A DNA stretch of 64,000 nucleotides from Chaetoceros tenuissimus (taxonomy: Eukaryota > Bacillariophyta > Thalassiosirophyceae > Chaetocerotales > Chaetocerotaceae). The stretch lies in NCBI GenBank assembly GCA_021927905.1, contig BLLK01000047.1, positions 1,860,001-1,924,000 on the forward strand, read 5' to 3'. The position numbers and the translations under genes were made by a program. The notes below the pieces were generated by a model. It was given only the letters and a program-made list of their open reading frames with translations, searched no databases and was not told the origin of the DNA. Shown piece after piece: positions 52,604-62,291 of this stretch; positions within the stretch are counted from its first letter, which is position 1, and every line of letters begins with the position of its first letter.

Positions 52604-53255
52604 GTCAGCGAATGGGTCGATAACTTGCTGAAGGAGTTACATCATAGGTATTCGAGTGTGAAGATTTGTGAAGATCGTCACGCATTGGTTGGTGACTTTC
52701 AGTACTCAATCTTTATTATATATTATCTTTCGATATGGGAAAAGGTCAGCGAATGGGTCGATGACTTACCGAAGGATTTGCATCATAGGTATTTGTTTGT
52801 GAAGATCGTCACGCATGGGTTGGTGACTTTCAGTACTCAGTTTTTTATACTATACATATCATCTTTCGATATTGGGAAAGGTCAACGAATGGGTCGATGG
52901 CTTACCGAAGGATTTGCATCATAGGTATTTGTTTGTGAAGATCGTCACGCATGGGTGTGACTTTCAGTACTCAGTTTTTATACTATACATATCATCTTTC
53001 GATATTGGGAAAGGTCAACGAATGGGTCGATGGCTTACCGAAGGATTTGTTTCATAGTTTGTTCAAGTTTACACAGATCATCTTTTGATATTGGAAAAAG
53101 TCAGCGAGTGGGTCAATGACTTGCCGAAGAAGTTGTATCATAGGTACTTCGTGTCAGGAGACATTGTCAGTTTAGGAAAGGTCAACGAAAAGGTTGATGG
53201 CTTATCAAAGAACTTGTAGCATAGGCACCTTGTTGGCTGACTCTAGGTATTCAGG
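52604..53255 (+). repeat. Tandem array of six degenerating units
   Basis: Units start at 52604, 52745, 52881, 53014, 53100 and 53181, each with GTCARCGAATGGGTCGATGG or a variant followed by CTTACCGAAGGATTTGCATC and ATAGGTA. The first three are 133-141 bases and include GTGAAGATCGTCACGCATGG; the last three lose their middle and are 75-86 bases. Units 2 and 3 are the most alike, so they are the youngest. The repeat could be translated for about 45 residues per unit, but stops and frameshifts break it. Confidence 0.85.
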
Positions 53256-54150
53256 CTTCATTATTTTATTTATGAACATTTCACTCACGACAGACTTCTT
53301 CAGTTCATATATAAAGAAACCAGGAAGCTTGCAAGTAGATCTACAGCAACCTGCAAGTAAAGCTACACCCTATGACTCCGATACTTTGGCTGATTATGAT
53401 AGGAGAGAGGATACGCATAGGTTGCTCAAGGGAACATAGAAAAAAGGACTTCAAACGAACGTCATCTCTATCAAGATCTTTTTATTCAAGAGCTGGAAAC
53501 AGATGAAGAGCGAGGCCGGTATACCAGCCTAGCATTTCCAAACTGAACAAGCCTTCTCGGTACAATGTAGTAGGTTTCAGCCAGAGCACGTGGCATGAAA
53601 TTCTACTTTGTGAGATCGACATTGTACAGAGAGACATGGTGAGGTAGTAAATGATGAGGGGGAGATCAAGAGCTTCCGGAAGACATTATGAGTCATAGCG
53701 TTGCTCTTAGTGTTTTTCAAGTAGTAAAGTCTCTATCTGATGTTCAAAGTGCCGAATAAATAGCACGTTAGAGGATGTTGACCTTGTGGAGAAGTGACAT
53801 AGCGCCATCTCCTGTTGCAGCAAGGTCACATCTTGGCGTTGAGGTTCTAAGTGTACTGTGAAGCTTTAGATATATAAAAGAGTCAAATCGATTGTATGTC
53901 TAGAGTGGAGAAACCTAGAATGTTCTCTTCCCTCACTCTTATAAGAATTGAAAGATAAGTCTCTACGAAAAGTGAAGTATTCATATTTGATTTTATTCCC
54001 GCTTATCAGGAACTTGAGGTGTGGTGGGACTGCGTCCCCCTTACCCCCCTTTCCAAGTACTAACTTGAGAGGTCTCACTTTGTTAATGGCTAATTATTCT
54101 AACTGACTCGCATGTTATTTATGATCAATTTATCCTAACTCGTTGCGCAA

Positions 54151-55083
54151 CCCACCTCGCACCTCCAGTTCAATAGGGATAAGAAAGAAAATGGAAAATT
54201 GAGGATCAATAGATGCCGATCAGGAGAATCTTCGGAACGTCTAATTAACGCTTGAAGACACCGTGTCAGTAAGCATCTGCCAGACAGCGCCACCGGTTTA
54301 CAGTATGAATTCTACGGTAGCAATGTATGATGCACTTTGACAGGCAAGGTAATACTGATAAGCATGACGTACGAAGGTGGAAATTGTTTGAATCAGAGAT
54401 AGGTGTACATAGGAGAAATGACGAATGTAAAATACAGGCCATTGAATTTAGACACGTCAGAAAAGGTGTCAGGAAGAAAGCCAACAATAACTTTATTGCA
54501 GTGTGCTCATAGAAAGTTGAAATTTTGGTTGTATGGAAGGCTAGCTACCTTGTATGGAACTTGAAAGAAAATTTTTTACCCACCCACCATCCCGATCAAG
54601 AGCTTCCGGAAGACATTATGAGTCATAGCGTTGCTCTTAGTGTTTTTCAAGTAGTAAAGTCTCTATCTGATGTTCAAAGTGCCGAATAAATAGCACGTTA
54701 GAGGATGTTGACCTTGTGGAGAAGTGACATAGCGCCATCTCCTGTTGCAGCAAGGTCACATCTTGGCGTTGAGGTTCTAAGTGTACTGTGAAGCTTTAGA
54801 TATATAAAAGAGTCAAATCGATTGTATGTCTAGAGTGGAGAAACCTAGAATGTTCTCTTCCCTCACTCTTATAAGAATTGAAAGATAAGTCTCTACGAAA
54901 AGTGAAGTATTCATATTTGATTTTATTCCCGCTTATCAGGAACTTGAGGTGTGGTGGGACTGCGTCCCCCTTACCCCCCTTTCCAAGTACTAACTTGAGA
55001 GGTCTCACTTTGTTAATGGCTAATTATTCTAACTGACTCGCATGTTATTTATGATCAATTTATCCTAACTCGTTGCGCAACCC
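54151..55083. mobile_element. Internally deleted copy of the 51350 element (0.93 kb)
   Basis: It abuts the full copy head to tail, sharing only CCC at the junction. It contains the same left 427 bases (54151-54577) and right 490 bases (54594-55083), joined by 16 bases (CCACCCACCATCCC region) instead of the 1.9-kb interior. Where I compared them the arms look identical, so the event is recent. An alternative reading is that the 490-base block flanks the 427-base block as direct repeats. Confidence 0.75.
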
Positions 55084-55423
55084 CTCCAGGATAATAGAAA
55101 GCAAGTAATAGCAGCAAGCAGCAAGTAGTGTCCGAAGTGACGTGGACGTTATTTTTTATAACCGCAATTCCGGAGGAAGTAGACGTGTATTTGTTTTCTT
55201 GAACAACAAACAACACCTTCAACAACTACAGCACCATTTCATACTCTCTTACCACCAGTAAGATCTTGTTGTGGCCCAAAGCGATAAAAAGGTTGTGCCT
55301 AATAGTTCACTGGTATGTGTAGTTTGATACTTAGTCAAGAAGAGAGTTGAATAGGCCTACGATAGAAGCATCAAACCAGTAGTTTTCATTCAATTGATTT
55401 CACCAACTTGAACTTGTTGTACA
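55084..55423. other. Spacer before the PLP enzyme gene
   Basis: 340 bases between the repeat island and the next gene. Short direct repeats of AGCAAGTA occur near 55100. No ORF or RNA gene. Confidence 0.35.
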
Positions 55424-56991
55424 ATGAAATCTACTCTAATTACATTTAGGATATTTCTCAAAATATTAATGTTGCATTATATCACGAATAAGAATCTATG
55501 CAATGTGTTGGCATTTACCTCCTGTGGGAATAAATCACTTTCGATGATCAAGGCATTGCAAAAAGTAAATACTATGAAAAGAAACTTGAGTGGATCAAGT
55601 CTTGATGATATAGATTTCGATAAAGAGGGTTTTTCGTTTCAATTGGATAGTTTTGACAAGAAAGGGCAATGGATGACAATAAATTGGGATGAGAAAAAAC
55701 TACCAAAATCACCAACGTCGAATACAGATATTGCCTTAACAGATCCAGATTTGTGTATCTCACATTCTCGCCTGATTCTCCATCTCCGATACAATTGGGT
55801 CTTGTCAGAGATAGAATGGTGTACATCAAACGTGACGATTTATTACATTTACATGATTCTAATGTTTCTGGTAACAAAGCAAGAAAGTTTTTTGCACTAA
55901 ATGAACTTCCTGTAGAGGACTTTCCTGATGCCCTCGTTTCTTATGGAGGGCCTCAAAGTAATGCTATGCTGGCCCTTGCAGCTATTGTAAATGCAAAAAA
56001 TGTACAATTAACTGGGGTGAAAGTGGAAGAAGAAATATCGGACGAAATTGAGACAGATAACTGGCTTCATAGTGATGACGAAGAAGAAAGTGGTGAAGAG
56101 GGAGATTTCGAAAATGATGATGATGTAGAAAACCTACAGGGATACGTATCTGAAGAAATAAAATCGCTCAAAAATAGGAAACGGTTTGTTTATATTACAA
56201 AGAAAATCCCTAGATATTTACGAAAACAACCAAGCGGTAACCTTTTGAGAGCACTTAGTCTAGGTATGGAAATTAAAGAAGTATCGAATGATGAATATAA
56301 GGAGCTTTTCGGTGGTGAAGATGGTGGTAGTTCTACTCCCCCGAGTGCAATTGATGCCCCAGTGCCAATGAAATCGTTGTGGGTTCCGCAAGGTGGGGCT
56401 TGTGGAGTTGCAAAACATGGTGCTTTCCTAATGGCAGAAGAAATAATTTCATTTTGGGAGTCTAGGGGCAATAATATGCCATTGACAGTATGTTTACCAG
56501 GTGGTACATGCACCACAGCGATGCTTTTAACACAGCAGATAAACGTCATCTTGGAAGAGAGAAAAAGGAAAGATGAGAATTGGATGCAACTGGACATTAA
56601 AGTTGGAGTGATCCCATGCGTAGGAGACGAACAATACGCATTACGGCAAATGAAAGCACTTGATATAGCAACAGGTGGAAGTGGGACTGACATTCCATTA
56701 GTCTTTCCCCCTTGGAAGAATAAATACTTGCGATTCGGTGAACCAAACATTCATATTTTGAATACGTTTCTCGAGATGAAAAATGAGTATGGCATTTACT
56801 TAGACCTTTTATACGGAGCACCTGCATGGAATCTTTTGTTGCAATATCTGACCAGCCAAAGAGATAGTCCTATCAAAGGCCGTCAAGTAATGTATGTTCA
56901 CAGTGGAGGGATAGAAGGTGTAGCGAGTCAACTGACACGTTATAAACACAAAGGTCTCATCGATGAATCTCAACTTCAAACTATATGCTAA
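55424..56991 (+). CDS. PLP-dependent enzyme of the ACC deaminase / D-cysteine desulfhydrase family, frameshifted
   Basis: The catalytic part is clear from about 55780 on: SPSPIQLGLV, YIKRDDLLHLHDSNVSGNKARKF with the PLP lysine, YGGPQSNAML, LWVPQGGACGVAKHGAF, VCLPGGTCTTAML (phosphate loop) and YVHSGGIEGVASQ. Members split small amino acids such as D-cysteine or ACC. The N-terminal part (from 55424: MKSTLITFRIFLKILMLHYI, a possible signal) is in a different frame. The two frames overlap and could switch at the run of six A at 55694-55699; no good intron explains the change. An acidic insert (SDDEEESGEEGDFENDDDVE) interrupts the fold. Either an assembly error or a recent mutation is possible. 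Confidence 0.75.
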
Positions 56992-57161
56992 ACTATAGAT
57001 GATTGTTATTCAATTTATGCAATTGTTTCTTGACTACGAGATTGAAGTATAAGAAGTTTTCTAGCATACATATACCCCAACAATTTTCCTCTTGGGACAA
57101 ATAGCAGCTCCTATTCCTATGCAATGTATCTTGGGAAGCCCCTTCATCATTCAAACTTAAC

Positions 57162-57524
57162 TTAAAAGAAGCAAAAGTGCTTGTGAATTGCCTCGGTTAC
57201 ATCCCATGTACAACTCATGCCAGCTGGAAACGTTGCAAAGTCTCCTTCTCCAATCGTCACAGCATCTCTGCCGTCACTTGGAGTCACGGTCACTTTCCCC
57301 TTGAGGATGTAGCAGCTTTCAGTACTGTCATAAGTCCACGGAAATTTGGATGCTTCACAGCCCCAAGTTCCCCAGGAAAATACACCCTTCTTCTCAAGGA
57401 AATCCTTGGATGGTTGGGAAACAACTTCAATCTGCGGCCCTTTCGCACTCATCGAAAATGCATTCACTGTACAAACTAGCAAAGATATAGATAGGATAGC
57501 TAAGACAAGTCTGGTAGATGCCAT
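57162..57524 (-). CDS. Plastid-targeted cupin-3 domain protein
   Basis: 120 residues from the ATG at 57524. MASTRLVLAILSISLLVCTV plus NAFSMSAKG is a signal peptide with an A-F plastid site. The rest is a single small cupin: GVFSWGTWGCEASKFPWTYD, then SCYILKGKVTVTP, GEGDFATFPAGMSCTWDVTE and HKHF. The W-x-F-P-W-x-Y and E-x-CYIL..G-V motifs are those of Cupin_3, near ureidoglycine aminohydrolase, but most single-domain members have no known reaction. The usual metal-binding His residues in the first motif are not obvious here. Confidence 0.85.
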   Translation of the reverse strand: MASTRLVLAILSISLLVCTVNAFSMSAKGPQIEVVSQPSKDFLEKKGVFSWGTWGCEASKFPWTYDSTESCYILKGKVTVTPSDGRDAVTIGEGDFATFPAGMSCTWDVTEAIHKHFCFF

Positions 57525-57958
57525 AGTCTTCAAACTTGCGTGAAAAGGGGGAAAGAATATTAGTTCCAATTGCGAATTGATGCCTAATAGATTCCAATTT
57601 TGAATAAGGTAGGACAGAACACACAAAGAAAAAAGATCCAAAATCTATTTATCTATCTAGGTGACTAGCTAAAATGGTCGAAAAATCTGATGACTCTCAT
57701 GTCATTGGATAAAGAAAAGTAATACATATATTTCTCTTTTTCGAATTTTAGACACAAGTCATGAAATGGCATCTACTCGTAGTCAACCATAAAATGTGTA
57801 CATGACATCATCTATGTGATTCCTTGTTTTACTTTATGCATACGAAAATAAGTAACTCTCTAGAAATTCGAAATCATCTGTTTCAACTTTAAGCTAAGGC
57901 TGAGTTATTCTACTCAGAAACGAACTGGTACGTGGATGCATTTGTTTAGAGAAAACCC
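57525..57958. other. Intergenic region
   Basis: 434 bases between the cupin promoter and the 3' end of the four-domain gene, which lie in the same direction. No ORF or repeat. Confidence 0.35.
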
Positions 57959-60051
57959 TTAAGCTTCCACAGCCTCCTTCTTTCCAACGTTAGGCTTTGG
58001 TGCTTCTCCCAAGAATGCTTCAGGCATTACGGAAGAATGGTGATGAGAGATCTTCCACTGGTTATCTTCGTAGACATAAACGAAAGAGTAACGTCCCTTG
58101 ACCTTATCTCCTGTTGCTCCCATTGTGAACTCGTAGATTCCTGCATCTTGGGCCCAATTGTGTCCAATAGTAACATTGCTCTCAAGGATCTCTCCTTGTG
58201 GTTTCTTTTTCAAAAATCCAACGAAATAATCCTTGATCAAATCATAGTCTATTGCAAGTTACAGTCAGCAAATAAGAAACAAATTGTCACTTCAAATTTA
58301 TAACCATCACAAGTATGACTTACCTGTGCGAGGAACATCCGAGACAGTAGGAAGGAGCACAGCATCCTTGGAATAACGCTTTGCTACAGCATCTGGATCT
58401 TCAGTAGCAAGCGCATTATTCCAGAGCTGGAACAAATCTCTTACTTCATCCTCAGTGATAGGCTGAGCCTTTTGCTCTTCAGGCATTACTGTAAAATAGA
58501 AGCAACAGATTTAATTAGAATTTGAAAATGCTCAAGAAAGGGATGGTTAGAAATGACCTTACCAGAAGAATGGTGTTGGGAGATCTTCCACTCTCCATCC
58601 TCATATACGTATACAAAGGTGTATCTACCCTTCACCTTTGCGTTGTTGTTCGCGCCCATTGTAAATTCATAGATACCTGCATCTTGCGCCCAGTTGGTTC
58701 CGACAATAATGTTTCCTGATTGGATCTCTCCCTGTGGTTTAAGCTTGAGGAAGTTTGTGAAGTAGTCCACAATTCCCTCATTATCGGTACGAGGTACATC
58801 TGAAACAGTTGGTAGTAAAACACCCTGTTTAGAGTATCTTGCAGCTACTTTCTCTGGATCCTCGGTTGCAAGCGCATCATTCCATAGACCAAACAAGTCT
58901 CTAACTTCATCTTCGGTGATTGGCTCTGCGGTTACAATACCCTCTGGCATGATACTGGAATGGTGATGGGAAATCTTCCACTCTCCATCTTCGTAGACGT
59001 AGATAAAAGAGTATCGTCCTTTGACCTTCTTTCCTGTAGCCCCCATGGTGAACTCATAGATTCCACAGTCCTGCGCCCAGTTGACTCCCTTCACAACGTT
59101 GCTCTCGAGAATCTCACCCTGTGGTTCGAGCTTCAAGAAGTTGGTGAAGTAGTCTTCGATGCCATCGTAATCTATACAAAGGTAAAAGGTATGGTTAGTT
59201 GCTATATATTTCATTTTCAAAAATTGACAAAAAGACTCACCTGTTCTTGGGACATCGCTTACAGTTGGCAAAAGGACGCCCTTCTTTGCATATCTATCAG
59301 CAACCTTCTTAGGCTCTAGAGTTGCCAATGCATCATTCCAAAGATGGAAAAGGTCTCTGACTTCATCGTCGGTAATAGCGGTTCCCATTACCTCCTCAGG
59401 CATTGCACTAGAGTGATGGTGCTGGATTTTCCATACTTCATTCTCTTTGGTGTAAAGGAAAGTGTATCTTGCTTTTACCTTATCACCTGTCGCTCCCATG
59501 GTAAACTCATAGATACCAGTGTCAGATGCAAAATCTTCTCCAATGTTTACGTGGCTCTCAATGATCTTTCCTTGTGGCTTCTTCTGGAGAAATGCATCAA
59601 AGTAATCCTTCACAAGATCAAAGTCTGTTCTTGGCAAATCACTCACAGTAGGAAGCAAAACAGGCTCCTTTGCGTAAAGAGAAGCGACGATTCTAGAGTC
59701 CTCGGTTGCTTTGTGAAGTGATGGGAATGAGTGTTAGCATTTTTTTGTTTTTGAAATAGTCATTCATTAGTACGTAAACTTACCTAAAGCTGCATTCCAT
59801 AGATTAAATAGGGAACGAACTCTCTCCTCGGTTACATCGCTATCACCACCCTTAGTAGCAGCTCTAAGAGCGCGTCTAAATTTTCCATTCTTTCGGAATA
59901 GGTTCAATGAAGATGAATCTACCCTAACTACAGGAGAACGGACAGCATTGGATATTGGACGCCCAATGATAGCTGGAGCAACGCGAGGTGCAAAAGCGGA
60001 TGCAGAGTGAGAGCAGAGAGCTAGAGCAAAGGTAACTGGTGCAAACTTCAT
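57959..60051 (-). CDS. Plastid protein with four tandem SnoaL/CaMKII-association-type domains
   Basis: Five exons (60051-59784, 59708-59241, 59171-58563, 58488-58324, 58248-57959) give 599 residues; the sum is an exact codon multiple. MKFAPVTFALALCSHSASAF|AP is an ideal diatom plastid address. Four repeats of about 130 residues follow, each with (E/D)EVRDLF.LWN.AL, VLLPTVSDVPRT, a DYF..FL..(K/E)PQGEI segment, GIYEFTMGA, (V/K)ARY.F(L/V)Y and W.I.HHHSS.MPE. This is the SnoaL-like / CaMKII association-domain / SgcJ fold (NTF2-like), which forms oligomers and binds small ligands. Introns tend to fall at equivalent places (after VPRT; in HHSS), which supports growth by internal duplication. Reaction or ligand unknown. 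Confidence 0.85.
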
Positions 60052-60351
60052 GTTTTAGTAATTGTAAGCATTGGCAGTGAGAAAGATAGTGATTGATGAT
60101 ATTCAAGATTTTGAAACTTTTACAAACTGACGTCATATGTTGTTTTCCTTGAGACTTTTGGGGGAACCTAACACATCTAAAACTGCGTAGAAAAGGGTCA
60201 AAGGAAAAATATAAAGATATAAAAAGGATTCTTTTTTAGGCCAAACTCATAGGCTCAAGTTAGAGCCTACCAAATGGCTCTTCGTACGTCATGGTGATGT
60301 GATATCTCCTCTTGTTTCATAAATCAATGACGCATTTGTTCCACAATAGTA
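60052..60351. other. Divergent promoter region
   Basis: 300 bases between two genes transcribed away from each other. A possible heat-shock-like or CRE-like TGACGTCA-type core occurs as CTGACGTCAT near 60127. No ORF. Confidence 0.3.
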
Positions 60352-60969
60352 ATGTTTTTTAGAGTTCATGCTTTGGCATTGGTTCTACTATCTGGAACTA
60401 TCATTCTTCGCGTAGATAGTTTTCCCCAATTCCAACCTTTCATTCAACGCGGTAATCTTTCAAATGCTTTGGTCTTCATGACAAATCCAAGAAACAATGA
60501 CGGTCTGGAAGATGAAGATAACTGTGCAAATCAAAATAATGAGGAGAAAAGAGAGGATAGTGAAAAACGTATGAATAAATTAGGCATACGGCAGACCCAT
60601 AGAATACGTCCAAAGGCTGTAAGCCCACCACTAGATGAGACTGAACGCCATTCAAGGAACGAAAATCACTTTCATTATGATCATGATGAAACTTATAGCT
60701 CTTCGGACACAAGGAATTCCCCTGGAATACTTAGAAAGGCTGTGCAACCACCGTCTGAGGAATTGTCTGAGAAGCCTTGCAGGACTTTCTTTGATGGTGA
60801 AGTAGACAAGGAATTAACTTTTGCAGCATTTCAATATATTGCAAATATAGGTAGTATGGAAGAATTTTCTCGAGTGACTAGAGCTGCCCGTGTGCAGAAG
60901 CTTGAACTCTTGATGAGATCGCAAAAATTACTGGATGAAACATTCACAGATGAAGATGGTTGGCAATAG
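60352..60969 (+). CDS. Secreted or plastid-directed hypothetical protein
   Basis: 205 residues in a single exon. MFFRVHALALVLLSGTIILR followed by VDSFPQF is a signal peptide with an S-F site that could be either secretory or plastid-directed. Most of the rest is polar and disordered: acidic, then two similar segments (RIRPKAVSPPLDETE; ILRKAVQPPSEELSE), then a helical C-terminus (FAAFQYIANIGSMEEFSRVT). The repeated KAV-PP-(L/S)-(D/E)E motif may be a binding site. No family recognised. Confidence 0.65.
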   Translation: MFFRVHALALVLLSGTIILRVDSFPQFQPFIQRGNLSNALVFMTNPRNNDGLEDEDNCANQNNEEKREDSEKRMNKLGIRQTHRIRPKAVSPPLDETERHSRNENHFHYDHDETYSSSDTRNSPGILRKAVQPPSEELSEKPCRTFFDGEVDKELTFAAFQYIANIGSMEEFSRVTRAARVQKLELLMRSQKLLDETFTDEDGWQ

Positions 60970-61029
60970 TTGTAAAAGTGTAGGATTCAGAAATAAATAC
61001 TTGTAGATAATTTCAAATAAAACTCTAGT

Positions 61030-61797
61030 TTAGGGAGAACGAACTCCTCCTTTCCGACTCTTCTCCAATACATTCTTTCCAAATTCAGACTCCTCAAAGA
61101 GTTTCATTTGCTCTATTTTCGATACTTGTAGATATCGATTGAAATCAATTTCTCCTCCTTGATTTCCAACTTCAACTATTGGAGATCCATCATCACCTCC
61201 AAATAGTTTCGTAATGGCAAGCTCCATTTTTGCTCTGCCTAACCTTCCATAAAGCATATTCATTGTTTCGTCAATGCTAACTTTCCCATTATTATCTCGA
61301 TCGTAAATCATGAACTGCACCATATGATAAAAGCTTGATGGTTCCAAACCACTCGTGTCCTTTACATTTCTTTCAAACATTAGATGAAATTCGTCCCAAT
61401 CAATCACACCATCTACTTTTTCATCGACTTCCCACATTAGATCGTGAACTTCCCTCTTTGACAACCGTTTTCCGAGAACTTTCATTGCTATTCCAGTATC
61501 CTGAGGTCTAATAACTTGCTCTGAACGACTTTCTATCGATGCTAATTCAGATTCGAGTCGATTCTCGTCCTGTTCTAGCTTCTCCACTGAATCACTGTCA
61601 TCGGGTAATTCATTCGAACTGTAACCATTACCAGGTCTCCGAAGCTCATTCAATTTGAATTTTATCTCCTTCAATTTTTCCTTTTTAGGTGCCTTTTCTG
61701 CGAAATAACATAATTGTCCAAACACTCGCTTCAATTCTTTCAATTCATTGGAAGTGATGGTCACTGTTGGAGTAAGAGATGCATCCTTCGTTTCCAT
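61030..61797 (-). CDS. EF-hand calcium-binding protein
   Basis: 255 residues in a single exon. After a coiled-coil N-terminus, two EF-hand loops are visible: DEKVDGVIDWDE (125-136), which is degenerate at position 3, and DRDNNGKVSIDE (166-177), which is canonical. The segment GLEPSSFYHMVQFMIYDRDN between them and the Met/Leu-rich helix after them resemble the EF-hand pairs of ciliary/calmodulin-like proteins, but centric diatoms keep only few ciliary genes, so that link is weak. It should bind Ca2+ at the second loop. Tail to tail with the 60352 gene, about 60 bases apart. Confidence 0.85.
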   Translation of the reverse strand: METKDASLTPTVTITSNELKELKRVFGQLCYFAEKAPKKEKLKEIKFKLNELRRPGNGYSSNELPDDSDSVEKLEQDENRLESELASIESRSEQVIRPQDTGIAMKVLGKRLSKREVHDLMWEVDEKVDGVIDWDEFHLMFERNVKDTSGLEPSSFYHMVQFMIYDRDNNGKVSIDETMNMLYGRLGRAKMELAITKLFGGDDGSPIVEVGNQGGEIDFNRYLQVSKIEQMKLFEESEFGKNVLEKSRKGGVRSP

Positions 61798-62291
61798 TTC
61801 GAAAGCATTAGAAAAGGGGAAACGCTGTCTTGCTTATTGCGACAGTTGTTGGTGACACTGCACAAGAAAGTGATTTTTGTCTTTACCACATCGCTTACCA
61901 TAATGGTCACATTTTCACAGCAACAAACTTGGAGGTTTTTGTTAAAGCAACGGGTAGAATTCTTCGACGGTAATCTATTGTTTCAATGTTCCTTACTCCA
62001 ATACCTCATTTTTGCAACGTTGAATAAGCCTAATGAAAATAAGTCAGTCGAGACCAATATGTGAATCAAGTACCTAAAAAACTCTTCATATCATGTAAAG
62101 TGGCGAGCTTGGACTGGCAACAAAAGAACCCAACACTCAAAATTCTTACCTGTATTGTATTTTCAAGCACAATCTTTTGTAATAAAAGCAAAACCTAAAT
62201 ATCTGTGAAGCTTTCAAATGTTAAAGCAGCCTATTTGAAGTAAAGCAACTGAATTTTATCTATTTGTCTATTTTATTCTACAAGGATTTTA
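61798..62291. other. Intergenic region
   Basis: 494 bases upstream of the EF-hand gene and downstream of the protease gene. No ORF with protein-like composition, RNA gene or repeat seen. Confidence 0.35.

Larger units (their letters stand above)
51350..54153. mobile_element. Non-coding repeat element, full-length copy (2.8 kb)
   Basis: The element is defined by comparison with its neighbour: its first 427 bases (51350-51776) and last 490 bases (53664-54153) recur, apparently without change, at 54151-54577 and 54594-55083. The left end reads CCCACCTCGCACCTCCAGTT and the right end finishes ACTCGTTGCGCAACCC with the palindrome GTTGCGCAAC. The ends are not inverted copies of each other. The interior has two tandem-repeat arrays (51871-52080; 52604-53255) and an imperfect inverted repeat at about 52155-52217. 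Only short, unremarkable frames exist. Such structure suggests a non-autonomous element or satellite-bearing insertion; class unknown. Confidence 0.65.

Noticed and set aside
52604-53255. CRISPR-like array
   Set aside because: The units are directly adjacent, long and degenerate with no unique spacers, in a eukaryotic nuclear context.
53866-54078. 70-residue minus-strand frame, repeated at 54796-55008
   Set aside because: Same reason: carried by the repeated 490-bp arm, with no start context or family.
53664-55083. LTR retrotransposon reading (490-bp direct repeats flanking 427 bp)
   Set aside because: No primer-binding site, polypurine tract or TG...CA ends are seen. The 427-bp block also starts the full-length unit, so a tandem of full and deleted copies is simpler.
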